Positions 62,507 to 64,000 of a DNA stretch of 64,000 nt are shown in pieces; position 1 is the first letter of the stretch, and each line of letters starts with the position of its first letter. The position numbers were made by a program, and so were the translations under genes. The DNA lies in assembly GCF_001592125.1 (NCBI RefSeq), contig NZ_BCWI01000006.1:62001-126000 (forward strand), in the 5' to 3' direction. The notes beneath the pieces were generated by a model that worked only from the letters and a program-made list of their open reading frames with translations, was not told the origin of the DNA and did not search any database. This DNA comes from Microbacterium hominis NBRC 15708 (GTDB lineage: Bacteria > Actinomycetota > Actinomycetes > Actinomycetales > Microbacteriaceae).

Positions 62507-64000
62507 GTGACCTGGCTTTTGCTCGCTGTTGCCGTGCTCGCTGCCCTCGCCGTCCTCGCCGTCGTCGGCGGCGTGCTCTCCTGGGCGGTGGGCCTGCGCG
62601 GACTGTGGGCGTGTGCCGCGGCTCCGGCATTCGCCCTGACGGCGATCGCGCTCGCCTCCGTCACCGCGCCGTGGGTCGGGTTGGTCTGGTCGCCCGTCCC
62701 CCTCATCCTGCTCACTGCGATTCTGGCCGTTGCACTGACGCTGATCCGCCGGAGGTGGGTGCGACCGTCGACGGAGGCGGGGGGTTCGCGCCCCGACTTC
62801 TGGGTGCTGGCCGCGATCGTGCTGGGCAGCGGCTTTCTCGTCTGGCGGGTCTGCGTCGCGATCGGGGAGCCGACCAACTTCTCGCAGACCTTCGACAACA
62901 TCTTCCATCTCAACGGTGTCCGATATGTCCTGGACACGGGAAACGCTTCGTCGTTCAACCTCGGACGGATGACGAACCCGGGGGGCACGCTGCCGTTCTA
63001 TCCGGCGGCGTGGCACGCTCTCGTCTCGCTCGTGATCACGCTGACCGGTGTGGCCATCCCGATCGGCGTGAACGCCGTCACCCTGGTCGTCTCGGCCGTC
63101 ATCTGGCCGCTCGGCGCCCTCCTGCTCACCCGCACGCTCCTGGGGACGGGGCGGGTGCTGTCTGTCGCCGCGGTGGTCGCCGCCGTGGGGGTGCCCGCCT
63201 TCCCCTTCCTGCTGATGGACTACGGCGTCCTCTTCCCCTTCCAGCTGGGTCTCGCTCTCGTGCCGGTGGCGCTCGCGGCGGCCGTGCAGGCGCTCGGCTT
63301 CGGTGCGCGGACGACGATGCCGCGGACCTGGTGGTCGCTCATTTTCCTCGGCACGCTCCCGGGGCTGTCACTGGCGCACCCCGGTGCGTTCGTCGTCGTC
63401 CTGGCGCTGACCCTGCCCATGGTCACCCTCTTCGCGTGGCGGCTCTTCCGGCGGACCGCGGGGCGTCGGCGCATCCTGGTCGTGCTCGGCTTCGTGGCCT
63501 ATGCAGGCGTCGGTCTCCTGCTGCTCAAGGTGCTGCGACCGCCGGCAGACGCCCGTGGATGGCCCCCGACGCTGTCGATCCCGGATGCCGTCGGCCAAGT
63601 GCTGACGGCATCGATGTGGTACGCGTCGCCCTCCGTCGTCGTGGCGGTCGCGGTGCTCGCCGGGATCGTCGCCACGGCCGTGTCGCGCCGTCCGGAGGCT
63701 TTCGTCGCGCTGTCGATGTACGTGGTCGCGGCCGGGCTGTTCGTCGTGGTCTCATCGTTCACCTATCAACCGCTGCGAGACGTCCTCACAGGGAGCTGGT
63801 ACAACAACATCCCGCGTCTCGCCGCGATCGTTCCGATGACGATGGTGCCGCTGGCGGCCCTCGGAACGGAGTGGGTCTGGAGGATGCTCAAGCGGCCGGC
63901 CGATGCCTCGGGGGTGCGCGTCGGACGCGCCGTGCGCGCCGTGGGGAGCGTGGCGGGCGTCGCCGCGATCGCCCTGGTCCTCACGGGCCCCGTCGCGACG
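62507..64000 (+). CDS. Large multi-span membrane protein (DUF6541-like), C-terminus beyond window
   Basis: 498 codons are visible from GTG 62507 with no stop, so the gene continues past the right edge. At least ten membrane helices begin at residue 3. The loops [18 protein letters not shown] and [15 protein letters not shown] resemble the conserved outside loops of a family of actinobacterial membrane proteins related to GT-C glycosyltransferases; an Asp in such a loop is often catalytic in that fold. Likely uses a polyprenyl-phosphate sugar donor to decorate the polymer outside the membrane. A weak TAGTGT lies about 55 bases upstream. Family assignment is from memory. Confidence 0.75.
   Translation, partial: MTWLLLAVAVLAALAVLAVVGGVLSWAVGLRGLWACAAAPAFALTAIALASVTAPWVGLVWSPVPLILLTAILAVALTLIRRRWVRPSTEAGGSRPDFWVLAAIVLGSGFLVWRVCVAIGEPTNFSQTFDNIFHLNGVRYVLDTGNASSFNLGRMTNPGGTLPFYPAAWHALVSLVITLTGVAIPIGVNAVTLVVSAVIWPLGALLLTRTLLGTGRVLSVAAVVAAVGVPAFPFLLMDYGVLFPFQLGLALVPVALAAAVQALGFGARTTMPRTWWSLIFLGTLPGLSLAHPGAFVVVLALTLPMVTLFAWRLFRRTAGRRRILVVLGFVAYAGVGLLLLKVLRPPADARGWPPTLSIPDAVGQVLTASMWYASPSVVVAVAVLAGIVATAVSRRPEAFVALSMYVVAAGLFVVVSSFTYQPLRDVLTGSWYNNIPRLAAIVPMTMVPLAALGTEWVWRMLKRPADASGVRVGRAVRAVGSVAGVAAIALVLTGPVAT

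Overview
The window is high-GC DNA with actinobacterial gene content, frequent GTG starts and many -10 boxes placed 6-7 bases before a start codon (the signature of leaderless mRNAs). Gene order from 1 to 38 kb follows the block known in Mycobacterium tuberculosis as sdhCDAB / cdd-deoA-add / pmmB-punA / lpdA / accA3-maf-accE5-accD5-birA / purK-purE. Together with LGFP-repeat proteins and the style of the envelope genes, this points to Microbacteriaceae, most likely Microbacterium (inference, not proven from the window).

Layout. 1-1.1 kb: start of a succinate dehydrogenase operon on the minus strand (sdhC-sdhD-sdhA, cut by the window edge), divergent from manC; a perfect 20-bp palindrome lies between them. 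2.6-10.8 kb: a seven-gene plus-strand nucleoside import and salvage operon (BMP lipoprotein, ATPase, two permeases, cytidine deaminase, pyrimidine-nucleoside phosphorylase, adenosine deaminase). 10.9-12.9 kb: a DUF559-type nuclease-like gene bracketed by two copies of an 81-bp imperfect palindrome, and a membrane-anchored alpha/beta hydrolase. 12.9-20.6 kb: a six-gene mannitol PTS operon that also carries HPr, enzyme I and an orphan EIIB, divergent from a PRD/EIIB/EIIA regulator, with a clear inverted-repeat operator candidate between them. 20.8-25.4 kb: phosphohexomutase-purine nucleoside phosphorylase, LpdA-type flavoprotein and a small lipoprotein. 25.4-38.1 kb: acyl-CoA carboxylase subunits (alpha, beta, epsilon), Maf, BirA, purK, purE. 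An RNA methyltransferase and a response regulator-histidine kinase-membrane protein trio sit between maf and accE.

38-64 kb is a cell-envelope glycopolymer locus. It holds an LCP ligase, several glycosyltransferases, a GT9 heptosyltransferase followed by HldE, GmhA and GmhB (three enzymes covering the steps from sedoheptulose-7-phosphate to an ADP-heptose), three secreted proteins (two built of LGFP modules), an acyltransferase, an NAD-dependent epimerase, RmlC, a pyruvyl transferase, a Wzm/Wzt-type ABC exporter, RmlB, RmlA, and the beginning of a large multi-membrane-span protein that leaves the window. No gene-free stretch exceeds 300 bases. I saw no tRNA, rRNA, CRISPR array, insertion sequence or phage gene.

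Least explained structures: three different families of 81-91 bp long-stem imperfect palindromes (two of them present twice), a tandem-repeat plus multi-hairpin patch at 32.5-32.7 kb, and the heptose gene set in a Gram-positive setting.
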